A stretch of 64,000 bases of DNA. Source: Planococcus halocryophilus (lineage in GTDB: Bacteria > Bacillota > Bacilli > Bacillales_A > Planococcaceae). The position numbers were made by a program, and so were the translations under genes. The stretch covers positions 2,762,001 through 2,826,000 of the forward strand of contig NZ_CP016537.2 in NCBI RefSeq assembly GCF_001687585.2, in the 5' to 3' direction. Under the pieces are notes generated by a model, which was not told the origin of the DNA, searched no databases, and was given only the letters and a program-made list of their open reading frames with translations. This document shows, in pieces, positions 36,734 to 45,938 of this stretch (positions within the stretch are counted from its first letter, which is position 1; each line of letters opens with the position of its first letter).

Positions 36734-36988
36734 ATGGCCGATTGGCGTGGAAAGATTACGAGTGTTTCAAAAACAAAAGGCACAACAGCTCCAGAAAGCG
36801 CAAAGCGCGCAGGACTCGGCTGTCTCGGTCTTATTATTGCAGTTGTTTCCATTCTAACATTACTTATTACGATTGGCCTTTTCAAAAGTGGCTTTCTGTT
36901 AATGGGAATTTTTGCTACTGCTTTTTTACTTATTTGCATCGTGACAACTCTTCTGTTGCTCGTACCGAATAAGCACAATCCGTTGTAA
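36734..36988 (+). CDS. Small two-helix membrane protein (unknown)
   Basis: 84 residues. A basic start (MADWRGKITSVSKTKG) is followed by two long hydrophobic helices (about 28-51 and 53-77). I choose the ATG at 36734, with AAGGAG 8 bases upstream; an ATG two codons earlier is too close to that RBS. It is divergent from the DUF4230 gene across 70 bp and ends 59 bp before pdxK. I do not recognise the family. Confidence 0.7.
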   Translation: MADWRGKITSVSKTKGTTAPESAKRAGLGCLGLIIAVVSILTLLITIGLFKSGFLLMGIFATAFLLICIVTTLLLLVPNKHNPL

Positions 36989-37047
36989 ATGCTCGAATAT
37001 TTGTTAAAATAGTGGCAAAGACAATCTCATTAAGAGGAGCTAACCCA

Positions 37048-37881
37048 ATGACACTCAAAAAAACATTAACCATCGCTGGATCAGATACTTCTGGCGGTGC
37101 AGGTATACAAGCAGACTTAAAAACGTTCCAAGAACACGGAACTTATGGCATGAACGCGTTAACGGTAATCGTTACAATGGATCCCGAAAACGGCTGGAGC
37201 CATGGTATTCATCCGATTGCACTAGACACATTAGATGCTCAGTTAAAAACAGCCTTTTCGACAGGCATTGATGCTTTGAAAACGGGTATGTTGCCAACTG
37301 TCGATATTATCGAAATGGCCGGCAAAGCAATTGCTGACTCTGGCATTAAAGATGTTGTCATCGATCCGGTTATGGCATGTAAAGGTGAAAACGAAGTCTT
37401 ATTCCCTGAAAATGTTGATGCGATGATCAAGCATTTATTGCCAAACGCGAAAGTCGTTACGCCCAACTTAGTCGAAGCAGGTCAATTATCCGGTCAAGGC
37501 GCATTGCAAACAGTTGAAGATATGCAAGCGGCTGCTGAAAAAATCCATGCACACGGCGTTGAATTTGTAGTAATCAAAGGCGGCAAGCAATTAAAACACG
37601 AAAAAGCGGCAGATTTACTATTCGACGGAGAAGCACATTACTTGTTGACTTCGGATAAAACGGATACAACATATAACCACGGTGCAGGCTGTACGTTTGC
37701 TGCTGCAATTACTGCTAACTTAGCAAATGGTCAATCGGTTAAAGATGCTGTACTCAACGCAAAAGTTTTTGTTGCAACAGCAATTCAACACGGTTGGAAA
37801 TTGAATGAATATGTCGGTCCAGTTATGCATGGCGCCGCATCGAAATTTACAAAAGCTGAAGTTGCAGTGACAAAATTATAA
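37048..37881 (+). CDS. pdxK: Pyridoxine/pyridoxal/HMP kinase PdxK (ThiD family)
   Basis: 277 residues of the ribokinase fold. It closely follows B. subtilis PdxK/YwdB: KTLTIAGSDTSGGAGIQADL, ALTVIVTMDP, VIDPVMACKGENEVLFPE, VTPNLVEAGQLSG and the anion-hole/catalytic block TTYNHGAGCTFAAAITANL. It phosphorylates B6 vitamers and possibly hydroxymethylpyrimidine. The ATG at 37048 has AGAGGAG upstream. It is monocistronic, with a terminator 3 bp on. Confidence 0.93.
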   Translation: MTLKKTLTIAGSDTSGGAGIQADLKTFQEHGTYGMNALTVIVTMDPENGWSHGIHPIALDTLDAQLKTAFSTGIDALKTGMLPTVDIIEMAGKAIADSGIKDVVIDPVMACKGENEVLFPENVDAMIKHLLPNAKVVTPNLVEAGQLSGQGALQTVEDMQAAAEKIHAHGVEFVVIKGGKQLKHEKAADLLFDGEAHYLLTSDKTDTTYNHGAGCTFAAAITANLANGQSVKDAVLNAKVFVATAIQHGWKLNEYVGPVMHGAASKFTKAEVAVTKL

Positions 37882-37883
37882 AA

Positions 37884-37934
37884 TAAAAACGGTCATAGGA
37901 GGGGTTGAATTACTCTCCTGTGACCGTTTTTTAT
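37884..37934 (+). terminator. pdxK terminator
   Basis: AAAACGGTCA-T-AGGAG pairs with CTCCTG-TGACCGTTTTTT across an 11-base loop directly after the pdxK stop. Confidence 0.85.
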
Positions 37935-38033
37935 GGAAATTTGCTAGTTGGTTAATCTATTAGAGCAAGCTAATCGCATTCTCTTGCGCATTTCCTTATA
38001 CTGATAGAATACCGATTTTATAGGAGGAACATC

Positions 38034-38384
38034 ATGGAATTAGTTGAAGTGAAAAAATTACAAGTCCAACTGGATGCATTTGCAGGCAAAGATGTTTACC
38101 TTCATTTGGAAACGACAAATGGCTCTTACGCATCGCATTTTAACAAAGATTTTTTCAACGCCGGTGCATTTATCCGCAACGTTGTGATAAATTACGAACT
38201 CGGAAAAGTTGTCGGTGACAGCCCGCACCGTGTTGGACTGAAATTACCACATGGTTGGGTGTATGCTCAAGGCATTACCCATTACGAATTAGATGAACAA
38301 GGTCGGCTATTGCTAGCAGGTCACGACGGAACTGGAAAACTGGCGGTTGCGCTGCAAATTAGCGAAACACCGTTTAGTTATTAA
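38034..38384 (+). CDS. yojF: YojF family protein (DUF1806)
   Basis: 116 residues matching YojF of bacilli (VQLDAFAGKDVYLHLETTNG, HFNKDFFNAGAFIRNVVINY, LPHGWVYAQGITHYELDEQG). The function is unknown, but it is almost always directly upstream of the bacillithiol deacetylase gene bshB2, as here (15-bp gap). The RBS is TAGGAGG. A role linked to bacillithiol is inferred from that pairing only. Confidence 0.88.
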   Translation: MELVEVKKLQVQLDAFAGKDVYLHLETTNGSYASHFNKDFFNAGAFIRNVVINYELGKVVGDSPHRVGLKLPHGWVYAQGITHYELDEQGRLLLAGHDGTGKLAVALQISETPFSY

Positions 38385-38399
38385 AGGAGGAAAATGATA

Positions 38400-39089
38400 A
38401 TGACAATTCAACAAGAACGTCATGTGTTGGTCGTCTTTCCTCACCCTGACGATGAAGCGTTTGGGGTTTCCGGAACGATTACCACACATATTCAACAAGG
38501 CACTCCCGTAACATACGCATGTTTAACACTCGGCGAAATGGGACGCAACCTTGGTAACCCGCAATTCGCTACAAGAGAATCATTGCCAGAAGTTCGCAAA
38601 AAAGAACTTCTAGCTTCTGCAGAGGCAATGGGATTGACGGATCTGCGGATGATGGGGTTGCGTGATAAAACCATTGAGTTTGAAGATGATGAAAAAATGG
38701 TACGCATGATGACTGATTTAATCGAAGAATTAAATCCTTCAAAAATCATCACTTTCTACCCTGGCTTTGCCGTTCACCCAGATCATGAGGCAACTGCTCG
38801 TGCAGTTGTTCGCGCAGTGCGCCGAATGAAAGATCGTCCAACTCTTCACGGTGTGGCTTTCGCTAACGACACATTGGAAAAACTCGGCAAGCCTGATGTT
38901 GTTTACAATATTAGTGAAGTACGCGAACAAAAAATGAATTCAATGAAAGCTCACATTTCTCAAACTGCTTGGATGCTTGAAGAAATGGAACATAAACTTC
39001 AGCAAGGTGACACTGAAACCGAAAACTGGCTAACACAAGAACGTTTTTATAATTATCGCTGGGACGAAGATTTTGAAAAGTCCTTTTAA
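38400..39089 (+). CDS. bshB2: Bacillithiol biosynthesis deacetylase BshB2
   Basis: 229 residues of the PIG-L/LmbE zinc deacetylase family. It removes acetyl from GlcNAc-malate, the second step of bacillithiol synthesis, and may hydrolyse conjugates. The zinc motif VFPHPDDEAFGVSGT is at the N-terminus, the third ligand region is FAVHPDHEATARAV. Start at 38400 is chosen because GGAGG is 9 bases away; the ATG two codons earlier is only 3 bases from it. Confidence 0.93.
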   Translation: MTIQQERHVLVVFPHPDDEAFGVSGTITTHIQQGTPVTYACLTLGEMGRNLGNPQFATRESLPEVRKKELLASAEAMGLTDLRMMGLRDKTIEFEDDEKMVRMMTDLIEELNPSKIITFYPGFAVHPDHEATARAVVRAVRRMKDRPTLHGVAFANDTLEKLGKPDVVYNISEVREQKMNSMKAHISQTAWMLEEMEHKLQQGDTETENWLTQERFYNYRWDEDFEKSF

Positions 39090-39092
39090 AAT

Positions 39093-39130
39093 GACCCCTC
39101 AACTTTTTTTAAGTTGAGGGGTGTTTTTTA
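39093..39130 (+). terminator. yojF-bshB2 terminator
   Basis: CCCCTCAACTT and AAGTTGAGGGG are separated by a T-rich loop and followed by GTGTTTTTTA, starting just after the bshB2 stop. Confidence 0.88.
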
Positions 39131-39243
39131 TTGTCGTTTTCAGATAATATAAACATTGGCGATAAAGCGTTTTCACGGGGAAAAGCGCTGTATAATCAGT
39201 TATTATCGCGTGTAATCATGCATAGAGAAAAGGGGAATTAGTG

Positions 39244-40596
39244 ATGAAAAAGTATTCAACTTCAACATGGTTATTGTTCTTGATTCCTTCTTTACTCGGA
39301 ATCCTACTGTTCTTGGTTCCAATCCCAACTGAAGATGGTTGGTTGGTAACAATCGCAGTACTCGCTAACATCATGGCCGGAGCTATCGAATCCTTCGTAC
39401 CGTGGATTATGATGGGCATTTTAATCGTGGCCGCACTTGGATCATTGCTCTTTAGCACGAAAAAAGTTAACGAAACCGAATATGTTTCATTTTTCGACAA
39501 GCTTTTTAACGTCAATCTCTTCTGGACGTTCGTTCGAGTTCTCGGTGCGATTTTCTCGATTATGGTCTTATTCCAAATCGGTCCAGAGCCTGTATGGAAT
39601 GAAAATACCGGTGGACTTCTTTTATCTGGAAGCGGATTGCTTTCTTTTCTTTTCACCATTTTCTTTTTTGCCGGACTTTTCCTTCCACTATTAATGAACT
39701 TTGGATTACTTGAGTTTTTTGGTACGATGATGGTAAAAATTATGCGTCCACTTTTCCGTCTACCTGGCCGTTCATCTATTGATGCTCTAGCTTCGTGGGT
39801 TGGAGATGGCACAATTGGTGTACTCCTTACAAGTAAACAATACGAAGCCAATAAATACACGCAACGTGAAGCAGCCATTATCGGAACGACTTTTTCTGTT
39901 GTTTCTATTACATTTGCGATTGTTGTTATTCAAGAAATTGGTCTTGGAACATACTTCCTACCGTATTACGCGACTGTCATTTTAGCAGGTATTGTTTTGG
40001 CATTAATCATGCCACGCCTTTACCCACTTACAAACAAGCCAACTACTTTCATGGACGGCACGCCTCAGGAATCTCAAACTGAAGATGTTCCAGATGGCTA
40101 TAATGTTGCGTCACACGGACTTGAAAAAGCCTTATCAAAAGCTGACGACAACCGCTCACTCAGTAATTTCTTTAAAGACGGTTTTAAAAACGTTTTAGAT
40201 ATGTGGATCGGTGTTGCTCCAGTTGTTATGGCATTTGGTACAATTGCATTGATGTTAGCTGAGTACACGCCTGTATTTTCAATTCTCGGTATGCCATTTG
40301 TTCCTTACTTGAACTTGTTAGGTGTTCCGGAAGCTGCTGAAGCGGCTCAACTAATGGTCGTTGGTTTTGCGGATATGTTCTTACCCGCGATTCTTGGTGC
40401 AGGCATTGAGTCGGAACTGACTCGATTTGTCGTTGCGACTATGTCTGTTACACAATTGATTTACATGTCTGAAGTCGGCGGATTATTGCTTGGATCTAAA
40501 ATCCCTGTAAACATTTTAGATTTAGTTATTATTTTCATACTTCGTACAGTAATTGCGTTACCGATTGTTGTCGGCGTTGCACATTTATTGTTCTAA
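39244..40596 (+). CDS. YjiH family nucleoside-gate membrane protein
   Basis: 450 residues and about ten membrane helices, with the Gate (nucleoside recognition) layout: GRSSIDALASWVGDGTIGVLL, QYEANKYTQREAAIIGTTFSV, and a C-terminal half repeating the fold (ILGAGIESELTRFVVATMSV). The family's substrate is unknown; nucleosides, organic ions or spore-related transport have been suggested. The ATG at 39244 follows AGGGGAA; a GTG sits one codon earlier. It stands alone between two terminators. Confidence 0.85.
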   Translation: MKKYSTSTWLLFLIPSLLGILLFLVPIPTEDGWLVTIAVLANIMAGAIESFVPWIMMGILIVAALGSLLFSTKKVNETEYVSFFDKLFNVNLFWTFVRVLGAIFSIMVLFQIGPEPVWNENTGGLLLSGSGLLSFLFTIFFFAGLFLPLLMNFGLLEFFGTMMVKIMRPLFRLPGRSSIDALASWVGDGTIGVLLTSKQYEANKYTQREAAIIGTTFSVVSITFAIVVIQEIGLGTYFLPYYATVILAGIVLALIMPRLYPLTNKPTTFMDGTPQESQTEDVPDGYNVASHGLEKALSKADDNRSLSNFFKDGFKNVLDMWIGVAPVVMAFGTIALMLAEYTPVFSILGMPFVPYLNLLGVPEAAEAAQLMVVGFADMFLPAILGAGIESELTRFVVATMSVTQLIYMSEVGGLLLGSKIPVNILDLVIIFILRTVIALPIVVGVAHLLF

Positions 40597-40601
40597 TCTA
40601 C

Positions 40602-40638
40602 AAAAAATGCCATCCGCAAATTGCGGATGGCATTTTTT
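40602..40638. terminator. Bidirectional terminator between yjiH-like gene and tdh
   Basis: AAAAAATGCCATCCGCAA and TTGCGGATGGCATTTTTT form a perfect palindrome serving both convergent genes. Confidence 0.9.
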
Positions 40639-40650
40639 AATTCGGTTTTA

Positions 40651-41595
40651 TTAAACTAATTGAAGCTTTTTTTTTAATTTTTCGAGCATATCGAAAGTCA
40701 TTGCGTCTAAGTCGTAAGAAGTTTTAAAGCCCCATTCCGCTTTAGCAGCAGATGCATCAATACTATCTGGCCAGCTATTCGCAATTTCCTGTCTCACTGG
40801 ATCAACCGCATAAGACATTTTGAATTCCGGAATATGCTTTTGAATAGACGCAGCGATTTCTTCAGGTGTGAAACTCATAGCTGTCACATTAAAGGCATTG
40901 CGATGAATTAATAGATCTGAGTCTGCTTCCATCAAGTCGACGATGGCTTGTAACGCATCTGGCATATACATCATATCCATAGCTGTACCTTCTGCAATAT
41001 AAGACGTGTAGCTGCCTTTTTCAATTGCTTGGTAATAAATATCGACTGCATAATCAGTTGTGCCGCCACCTGGTTGTGCTACATTTGAAATTAATCCTGG
41101 GAAACGAACGCCGCGTGTGTCGACGCCAAATTTAGTGTGGTAATAATCACATAACAATTCCCCAGCAACTTTATTGACGCCATACATCGTTGTCGGACGT
41201 TGCAACGTATCTTGTGGCGTGTCTTTCTTAGGTGTTGAAGGACCGAACGCTCCAATAGAACTAGGCGTGAAAAATTGCATACCAAGTTTACGAGATGCTT
41301 CAAGTGCATTTACAAGACCACCCATATTTAGATTCCAAGCAAGCAAAGGTTTTTCTTCAGCAGTTGCCGACAATAATGCGGCCATATGGATCATCGTATC
41401 CGCTTCAAAATCTTCTGCTAAATCATGCATTCTCTCTGCGTCTGTTACATCTAAAATTTCAAAAGGTCCTGATTGATCATCTGATTGACGAATATCCGTT
41501 GCTAATACGTTCTCGTTCCCGTATATGCCTCGTAATTTCCCGACAAGCTCCGACCCTATTTGTCCTAAAGCACCTGTAACCATAATTCGTTCCAT
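40651..41595 (-). CDS. L-threonine 3-dehydrogenase, SDR/epimerase type
   Basis: 314 residues of the extended SDR fold. NAD motif [17 protein letters not shown], catalytic [15 protein letters not shown], and the family blocks [14 protein letters not shown] and [23 protein letters not shown] (here [19 protein letters not shown]). It oxidises threonine to 2-amino-3-ketobutyrate, which Kbl (47265-48455) then cleaves to glycine. The ATG at 41595 has AAAAGGAG upstream. Other sugar epimerases look similar, but this motif set is typical of SDR-type Tdh. Confidence 0.85.
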   Translation of the reverse strand: MERIMVTGALGQIGSELVGKLRGIYGNENVLATDIRQSDDQSGPFEILDVTDAERMHDLAEDFEADTMIHMAALLSATAEEKPLLAWNLNMGGLVNALEASRKLGMQFFTPSSIGAFGPSTPKKDTPQDTLQRPTTMYGVNKVAGELLCDYYHTKFGVDTRGVRFPGLISNVAQPGGGTTDYAVDIYYQAIEKGSYTSYIAEGTAMDMMYMPDALQAIVDLMEADSDLLIHRNAFNVTAMSFTPEEIAASIQKHIPEFKMSYAVDPVRQEIANSWPDSIDASAAKAEWGFKTSYDLDAMTFDMLEKLKKKLQLV

Positions 41596-41817
41596 TTTCA
41601 ACACTCCTTTTCCCAAAAAACATTTGTCCGTCCTAAAAACACAAAAAATACGCTGTAAACACTGATAATTTAAGCTTTAACATAAATTTATTATAAGTTG
41701 TTCTCTTTAAAAACACAAATATTTTCTTAAAAAAAAAGAGATTCAATTGATGATTAAGCTAGAAAATACTGTTATAAAGACACTTCAATAAAAATAATTT
41801 CTTTCGGTTTATGCTGT

Positions 41818-41846
41818 TTGAGACTTAGCGAAATGCGTGCTATAAT
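41818..41846 (+). promoter_or_regulatory. Sigma-A promoter of the amino-acid ABC operon
   Basis: TTGAGA at 41818-41823 and TATAAT at 41841-41846 with exactly 17 bp between. The predicted start is about 185 nt before the first gene. Confidence 0.8.
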
Positions 41847-41906
41847 AAATCAGCTTTAAGATTCCTCTCGCTTTGCTTAGTAAACGCCATTTTTTTTATT
41901 CGTAAA

Positions 41907-41951
41907 ACCAACTAAACAAGTAGGTAATGTAAACTATTGAATTTAGTTGGT
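41907..41951 (+). promoter_or_regulatory. Leader hairpin or operator before the amino-acid ABC operon
   Basis: ACCAACTAAA at 41907-41916 is the exact complement of TTTAGTTGGT at 41942-41951. It lies in the transcribed leader. No T-run follows directly, so it is not a simple terminator. It may be a regulator site or an RNA structure. Confidence 0.5.
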
Positions 41952-42034
41952 CGATTTACTTTAGAGCAATAAAGGGTATAAAGCTAAAAAAGTAGAAGGA
42001 AAGATAAAATAATAAAAGAAATGAGGAGATTTTC

Positions 42035-42844
42035 ATGAAGAAGTTTAGTTTAACGTTTTTATTAGTAGTAGCAATGTTGGTGTTAGCTGCTTGCGGTGGA
42101 TCTGAAGAAACAGATACTACTGAGGATGAAGCTGGCGGATCAGATCTATTAACTACAGTACAAGAAGAAGGAACGTTAGTTATTGGGACAGAAGGTACTT
42201 ACCCACCATTTACTTTTCACGATGCTTCAGGAGAGTTAACAGGGTTTGATGTGGAAATTGCACGTGAAGTCGCAGATCGTCTCGGCGTTGAAGCTGAGTT
42301 TCTTGAAACACAGTGGGATGCTATGTTTGCAGGACTTGATGCCGGTCGTTTTGACATGGTAGCCAATCAAGTCGGGATTAACCCTGAACGTCAAGAAAGC
42401 TACGAATTTTCTTCTTCTTATATCACGTCTACTGCAGTTTTAGTGGTTGCCGAAGATAATACAGACATTAAGACCTTTGAAGATTTAGAAGGCAAGCTTT
42501 CTGCACAGTCGTTAACGAGTAACTATGCAGAAACTGCTACTTCTTTTGGTGCAGAATTAGAAGGTGTAGAAGGATTTAACCAAGCCATCGAATTATTGAA
42601 CTCAGGTCGTGTGGATGCAACAGTCAATGATAATTTAACGGTACTAGATTTTATGAAACAACGCCCAGATGCAAAAGTAAAAGTAGTCGATAAATCAGAA
42701 GACGCTGCACAAAGTGGATTGCTGTTTAGAAAAGACAGTGGCGCAATTGTGGATGAGGCCAACAAAGCTTTGGCTGATATGATCGAAGACGGCACATACG
42801 ATGAAATTTCCGAAAAATGGTTTGGTGAAAATGTACTTGAATAG
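42035..42844 (+). CDS. Polar amino-acid ABC transporter, substrate-binding lipoprotein
   Basis: 269 residues. Signal peptide with lipobox VLAAC, then the class II solute-binding fold of the His/Gln/cystine family: [60 protein letters not shown], and the later [15 protein letters not shown] hinge. Closest in feel to cystine (TcyA) binders, but specificity cannot be read with confidence. The first of three genes; RBS ATGAGGAG. Confidence 0.9.
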   Translation: MKKFSLTFLLVVAMLVLAACGGSEETDTTEDEAGGSDLLTTVQEEGTLVIGTEGTYPPFTFHDASGELTGFDVEIAREVADRLGVEAEFLETQWDAMFAGLDAGRFDMVANQVGINPERQESYEFSSSYITSTAVLVVAEDNTDIKTFEDLEGKLSAQSLTSNYAETATSFGAELEGVEGFNQAIELLNSGRVDATVNDNLTVLDFMKQRPDAKVKVVDKSEDAAQSGLLFRKDSGAIVDEANKALADMIEDGTYDEISEKWFGENVLE

Positions 42845-43532
42845 TATTTTTTCCGACCCGGTCAGAATGGAACGGCTTGTGGATATTGCGCAATCCTCAT
42901 TTCTTCCATTGATCGAAGCAACACTTCAATTCACTTTGCCATTATCCATCATTTCGTTTATTTTTGGATTGGCATTAGCGGTTTTGACAGCATTGGCAAG
43001 AATTTCGACGGTGAAAATTTTCCAAATTATCGCTCGTGTTTATGTATCGATTATTCGAGGAACCCCTTTACTGGTTCAATTATTTATTCTTTTTTATGGA
43101 CTGCCGACACTCGGCATCACGATTGATCCATTTCCAGCAGCTGTGATTGGGTTTTCACTAAACGTCGGAGCTTATGCTTCTGAAGTTATTCGGGCAGCGA
43201 TCTTGTCGATTCCTAAAGGTCAATGGGAAGCAGCTGGCACAATTGGTATGTCCTATACACAATCATTACGGCGCGTTATTTTGCCACAAGCATCTCGTGT
43301 TTCGTTGCCACCATTGTCAAATACGTTTATCAGTTTAGTGAAGGATACATCGCTTGCCTCTCTTATTCTCGTGACCGAAATGTTCCGAGTCGCTCAGCAA
43401 ATTGCCGCGACGAATTACGAATTTTTGTTATTATACGGACAAGCAGCATTGCTTTACTGGGTCATCTGTTTTGCCTTGTCCTTGGTTCAAGGCAGGCTTG
43501 AAAATCGTTTTGACCGGTATATTTCTAGATAA
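42831..43532 (+). CDS. Amino-acid ABC transporter permease
   Basis: 233 residues and five to six membrane helices with the HisM/GlnP family blocks [40 protein letters not shown] and the coupling loop region [21 protein letters not shown] start at ATG 42831, overlapping the lipoprotein stop by 14 bp, with GGTGA upstream. It pairs with the ATPase 36 bp downstream. Confidence 0.9.
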   Translation: MYLNSIFSDPVRMERLVDIAQSSFLPLIEATLQFTLPLSIISFIFGLALAVLTALARISTVKIFQIIARVYVSIIRGTPLLVQLFILFYGLPTLGITIDPFPAAVIGFSLNVGAYASEVIRAAILSIPKGQWEAAGTIGMSYTQSLRRVILPQASRVSLPPLSNTFISLVKDTSLASLILVTEMFRVAQQIAATNYEFLLLYGQAALLYWVICFALSLVQGRLENRFDRYISR

Positions 43533-43568
43533 TAAAAGCAGTTTACTGATTGCGGTAAGGAGTCCACT

Positions 43569-44315
43569 ATGATTTCAATAAAAAATTTGCATAAAAAGTT
43601 CGGCAAGCTTGAAGTATTAAAAGGCATTGATACGGAAGTTCAAAAAGGGCAAGCGATTGTTGTAATCGGTCCATCTGGTTCCGGAAAAACCACTTTTCTT
43701 CGGTGTCTTAATACATTAGAGACCCCTACTTCCGGTTCCGTCACGATTGATGAACAAACGGTTGATTTTTCTAAGCCGTTATCCAAAAAACAAATTATGG
43801 CTTTTCGCAAACAATCAGCTATGGTGTTTCAGCATTACAATTTATTTCCTCACATGACCGCTCTTGAAAACGTCATGGAAGGTCCTGTTACGGTACAAAA
43901 ACAAGATAAAAAGTTGGCGAGACAAAAGGCTGAGCAATTGTTAACAAAAGTTGGACTTGGCGAAAAGATGAATGACTATCCGTTTCAATTAAGCGGTGGC
44001 CAACAACAACGCGTCGGCATCGCCCGTGCTTTAGCACTCGAACCAAAAGTGATGTTATTCGATGAACCAACTTCTGCGCTCGATCCTGAGCTAGTAGGAG
44101 AAGTGTTGCAAGTAATGAAAGAACTTGCGGCTGAAGGTATGACGATGGTCGTCGTGACGCATGAAATGCGCTTTGCTAAAGGCGTTGCTGACGAAGTTTT
44201 GTTTATGGACGAAGGCCGCATCATCGAACGTGGCAAACCAGAAGACATTTTCAATAACCCTAAAGAAGAACGAACACAACGCTTTTTAAGTTTAATTCAA
44301 GAGACGGAAGTGTGA
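43569..44315 (+). CDS. Amino-acid ABC transporter ATP-binding protein
   Basis: 248 residues, GlnQ/TcyC type. Walker [11 protein letters not shown]-loop [13 protein letters not shown], signature [15 protein letters not shown], Walker [15 protein letters not shown], switch His in [11 protein letters not shown]. Last gene of the transport operon; it is followed by a run of dispersed repeats and then a terminator. The operon faces a dipeptide epimerase gene on the other strand. Confidence 0.94.
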   Translation: MISIKNLHKKFGKLEVLKGIDTEVQKGQAIVVIGPSGSGKTTFLRCLNTLETPTSGSVTIDEQTVDFSKPLSKKQIMAFRKQSAMVFQHYNLFPHMTALENVMEGPVTVQKQDKKLARQKAEQLLTKVGLGEKMNDYPFQLSGGQQQRVGIARALALEPKVMLFDEPTSALDPELVGEVLQVMKELAAEGMTMVVVTHEMRFAKGVADEVLFMDEGRIIERGKPEDIFNNPKEERTQRFLSLIQETEV

Positions 44316-44635
44316 AGAAAAGCGGAAGCTGCCGTGTAGATTCGACGGGCGTAAGACGCTCTGGCGAAGCGGCGTTTTTCCAGCCACACAGCTAGAGCGG
44401 CTTACGACCCTAGAATCTGGCAGCTGGAGCTGGACATGAGGAAAAGTGAAAGTGCCTGTCGGAGCTAGGCACTTGCAACTGGACAACAGGAAAAGCGGAA
44501 GCTGCTAGTAGTGGCTTTCTGTTCCGGTAATTGCTTTTCGCGGGTACGGCCTTTGCTGCTTCCCTCGCACTTTTCAGTCCAGCAGCTCCGGCTCTTACTG
44601 TTTCCGCAGGAGTCGAGCAACTGCACTTTAAGCTA
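44316..44635. repeat. Cluster of dispersed repeat units (family R1) after the ABC operon
   Basis: Three pieces in a row. 44316-44443 is a full unit (GCCGTGTAGATTCGACGGGC ... GGCTTACGACCCTAGAATCT). 44444-44490 is a much shortened unit reading GTGAAAGTGCCTGTCGGAGC then GGCACTTGCAACTGGACAAC. 44491-44635 is a GC-rich fold bounded by GCTGCTAGTAGTGG-type ends. The first is an inverted copy of 27297-27412. This fills the 413-bp gap; no gene is seen. Confidence 0.75.
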
Positions 44636-44668
44636 CTAGTGATGTAGTCGACATCACCAGTTTTTTTG
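44634..44668 (+). terminator. Terminator of the amino-acid ABC operon
   Basis: TAGTGATGT and ACATCACCA form a stem around AGTCG, followed by seven T residues. It lies beyond the repeat cluster. Confidence 0.7.
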
Positions 44669-44681
44669 AGAGTAATTCTCC

Positions 44682-44722
44682 AAAAAAACCTCACATTCCT
44701 AAAAAGGAATGTGAGGTTTTTT
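44682..44722. terminator. Bidirectional terminator before the dipeptide epimerase stop
   Basis: AAAAAACCTCACATTCCT and AGGAATGTGAGGTTTTTT form a strong palindrome with a small loop, 7 bp from the epimerase stop codon. Confidence 0.9.
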
Positions 44723-44728
44723 CAATTT

Positions 44729-45841
44729 CTATTCAATGACACATGATTTCACTGTTAGTTTGTCTAGCTGTGCTTGGTCTACTTCTATACCTAATCCTGG
44801 TTTTCCTGATAATAATACATATGGATGTTCGTAAGTTAAATTACCGATTTCTTCGCTGAATAATAGTGGCCCAGTCAATTCTGTGCTTTCGATATTGATG
44901 CGTGACATAGCCACATGGTAGCCTGCTGCTGAGCCGACAGACGATTCAACCATAGAACCGATTTGGCACAGCATGCCAGCTGCTTCGGCTGCTTTTGCCA
45001 TTTGGATGGCATGAAAAATGCCTGCGCATTTCATTAATTTTATGTTGAGAACGTCAGCTGCTTGCAGACGAATAATCTCTAATAGATCTTCCATCGATTG
45101 AATGCTTTCGTCAGCCATAATCGGAACAGCTGTCTTTGAACGAATTTCTGCTAAGCCGCGAATATCTCCCATACGAATTGGCTGTTCGATCCAAGTAATA
45201 TTGGCTCCTTCAAGTTGTTTTATCGCTGCAACTGCAATACCTGGTGATTTCCAGCCTTGGTTAACGTCGACGCGAATGGGCATATCTTTACCTACCGCTT
45301 CACGAACAGCTAAAATTCGATCAACATCTTCTTGTGCTTGCCCTTTTCCGACTTTAAGTTTTAATGATGCATAACCCATTTCAACGGCTTTTTTTGCTTT
45401 TTCCGCCATAATTTCAGGCGCTTCAATGCTCAGCACTTTCGGGTAATCCAAATGAGCCGTTGCTTGCCCACCAATTAAATTATAAACGGGCTGGCCGACT
45501 GCTTTTCCCATCAAGTCGTAACAAGCAATATCAACAGCCGCTTTAGATGCTGGGTTTCTAGACATTAACGCATTCATTTTCGAATGAATGGCTTCAATAT
45601 CAAATGGACTCATTCCGATAATTGCCGGAAGAAATTGTTCTTTTAAAATTTCATAGGCAGCAGTGAAATACTCTCCTGTGACATGCTCATCCGGTACAGC
45701 TTCTCCGTAACCAACAAGCCCTGTATCCGTTTCCAACGCAACAATTAATGCGGGCATATCTGGATAAGTTGCATAGGAAATGATAAATGGTTCGTTGAGC
45801 GGAAATCTGACTGCATGCAATGTAGCTTTTGTGATTTTCAT
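44729..45841 (-). CDS. Dipeptide epimerase (L-Ala-D/L-Glu type), enolase superfamily
   Basis: 370 residues. Catalytic Lys pair and metal ligands are in place: SLKLKVG (Lys of KxK), IRVDVNQGW (Asp), TWIEQP (Glu), IMADES (Asp), LNIKLMKCAG (second catalytic Lys). The same arrangement is found in L-Ala-D/L-Glu epimerases that recycle murein peptides. Other dipeptide specificities or a muconate-cycloisomerase-like role are possible. It is divergent from the M20 hydrolase, which suggests joint peptide catabolism. Confidence 0.9.
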   Translation of the reverse strand: MKITKATLHAVRFPLNEPFIISYATYPDMPALIVALETDTGLVGYGEAVPDEHVTGEYFTAAYEILKEQFLPAIIGMSPFDIEAIHSKMNALMSRNPASKAAVDIACYDLMGKAVGQPVYNLIGGQATAHLDYPKVLSIEAPEIMAEKAKKAVEMGYASLKLKVGKGQAQEDVDRILAVREAVGKDMPIRVDVNQGWKSPGIAVAAIKQLEGANITWIEQPIRMGDIRGLAEIRSKTAVPIMADESIQSMEDLLEIIRLQAADVLNIKLMKCAGIFHAIQMAKAAEAAGMLCQIGSMVESSVGSAAGYHVAMSRINIESTELTGPLLFSEEIGNLTYEHPYVLLSGKPGLGIEVDQAQLDKLTVKSCVIE

Positions 45842-45938
45842 TTGAGTGCCTCCAATGGATTTAACTTATTGTATACTTATACTATAGTGAATTTTATGAC
45901 AGATTAGTAACTTAATTTTAATTTAGGGAGTTTTGAAT

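Larger units (their letters stand above)
41596..42034. other. Intergenic region before the amino-acid ABC operon
   Basis: About 440 bp, very A/T-rich. The left part is upstream of tdh. A strong promoter lies at 41818-41846, followed by a leader of roughly 190 nt with a perfect inverted repeat at 41907-41951. No gene, tRNA or known riboswitch was recognised. Confidence 0.7.

Noticed and set aside
36664..36978. N-terminal extension of the DUF4230 protein
   Set aside because: It would cross the divergent promoter region and the small membrane protein gene; the ATG at 36663 has a good RBS.
39216..39878. 220-residue minus-strand frame opposite the YjiH-like gene
   Set aside because: Antisense shadow of a membrane protein gene; Ser/Lys/Pro-rich, no RBS, no recognisable domain.
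44491..44635. Possible tRNA-like or small RNA gene
   Set aside because: The fold is a long imperfect palindrome of the dispersed repeat type, with no anticodon arm or CCA-like end.
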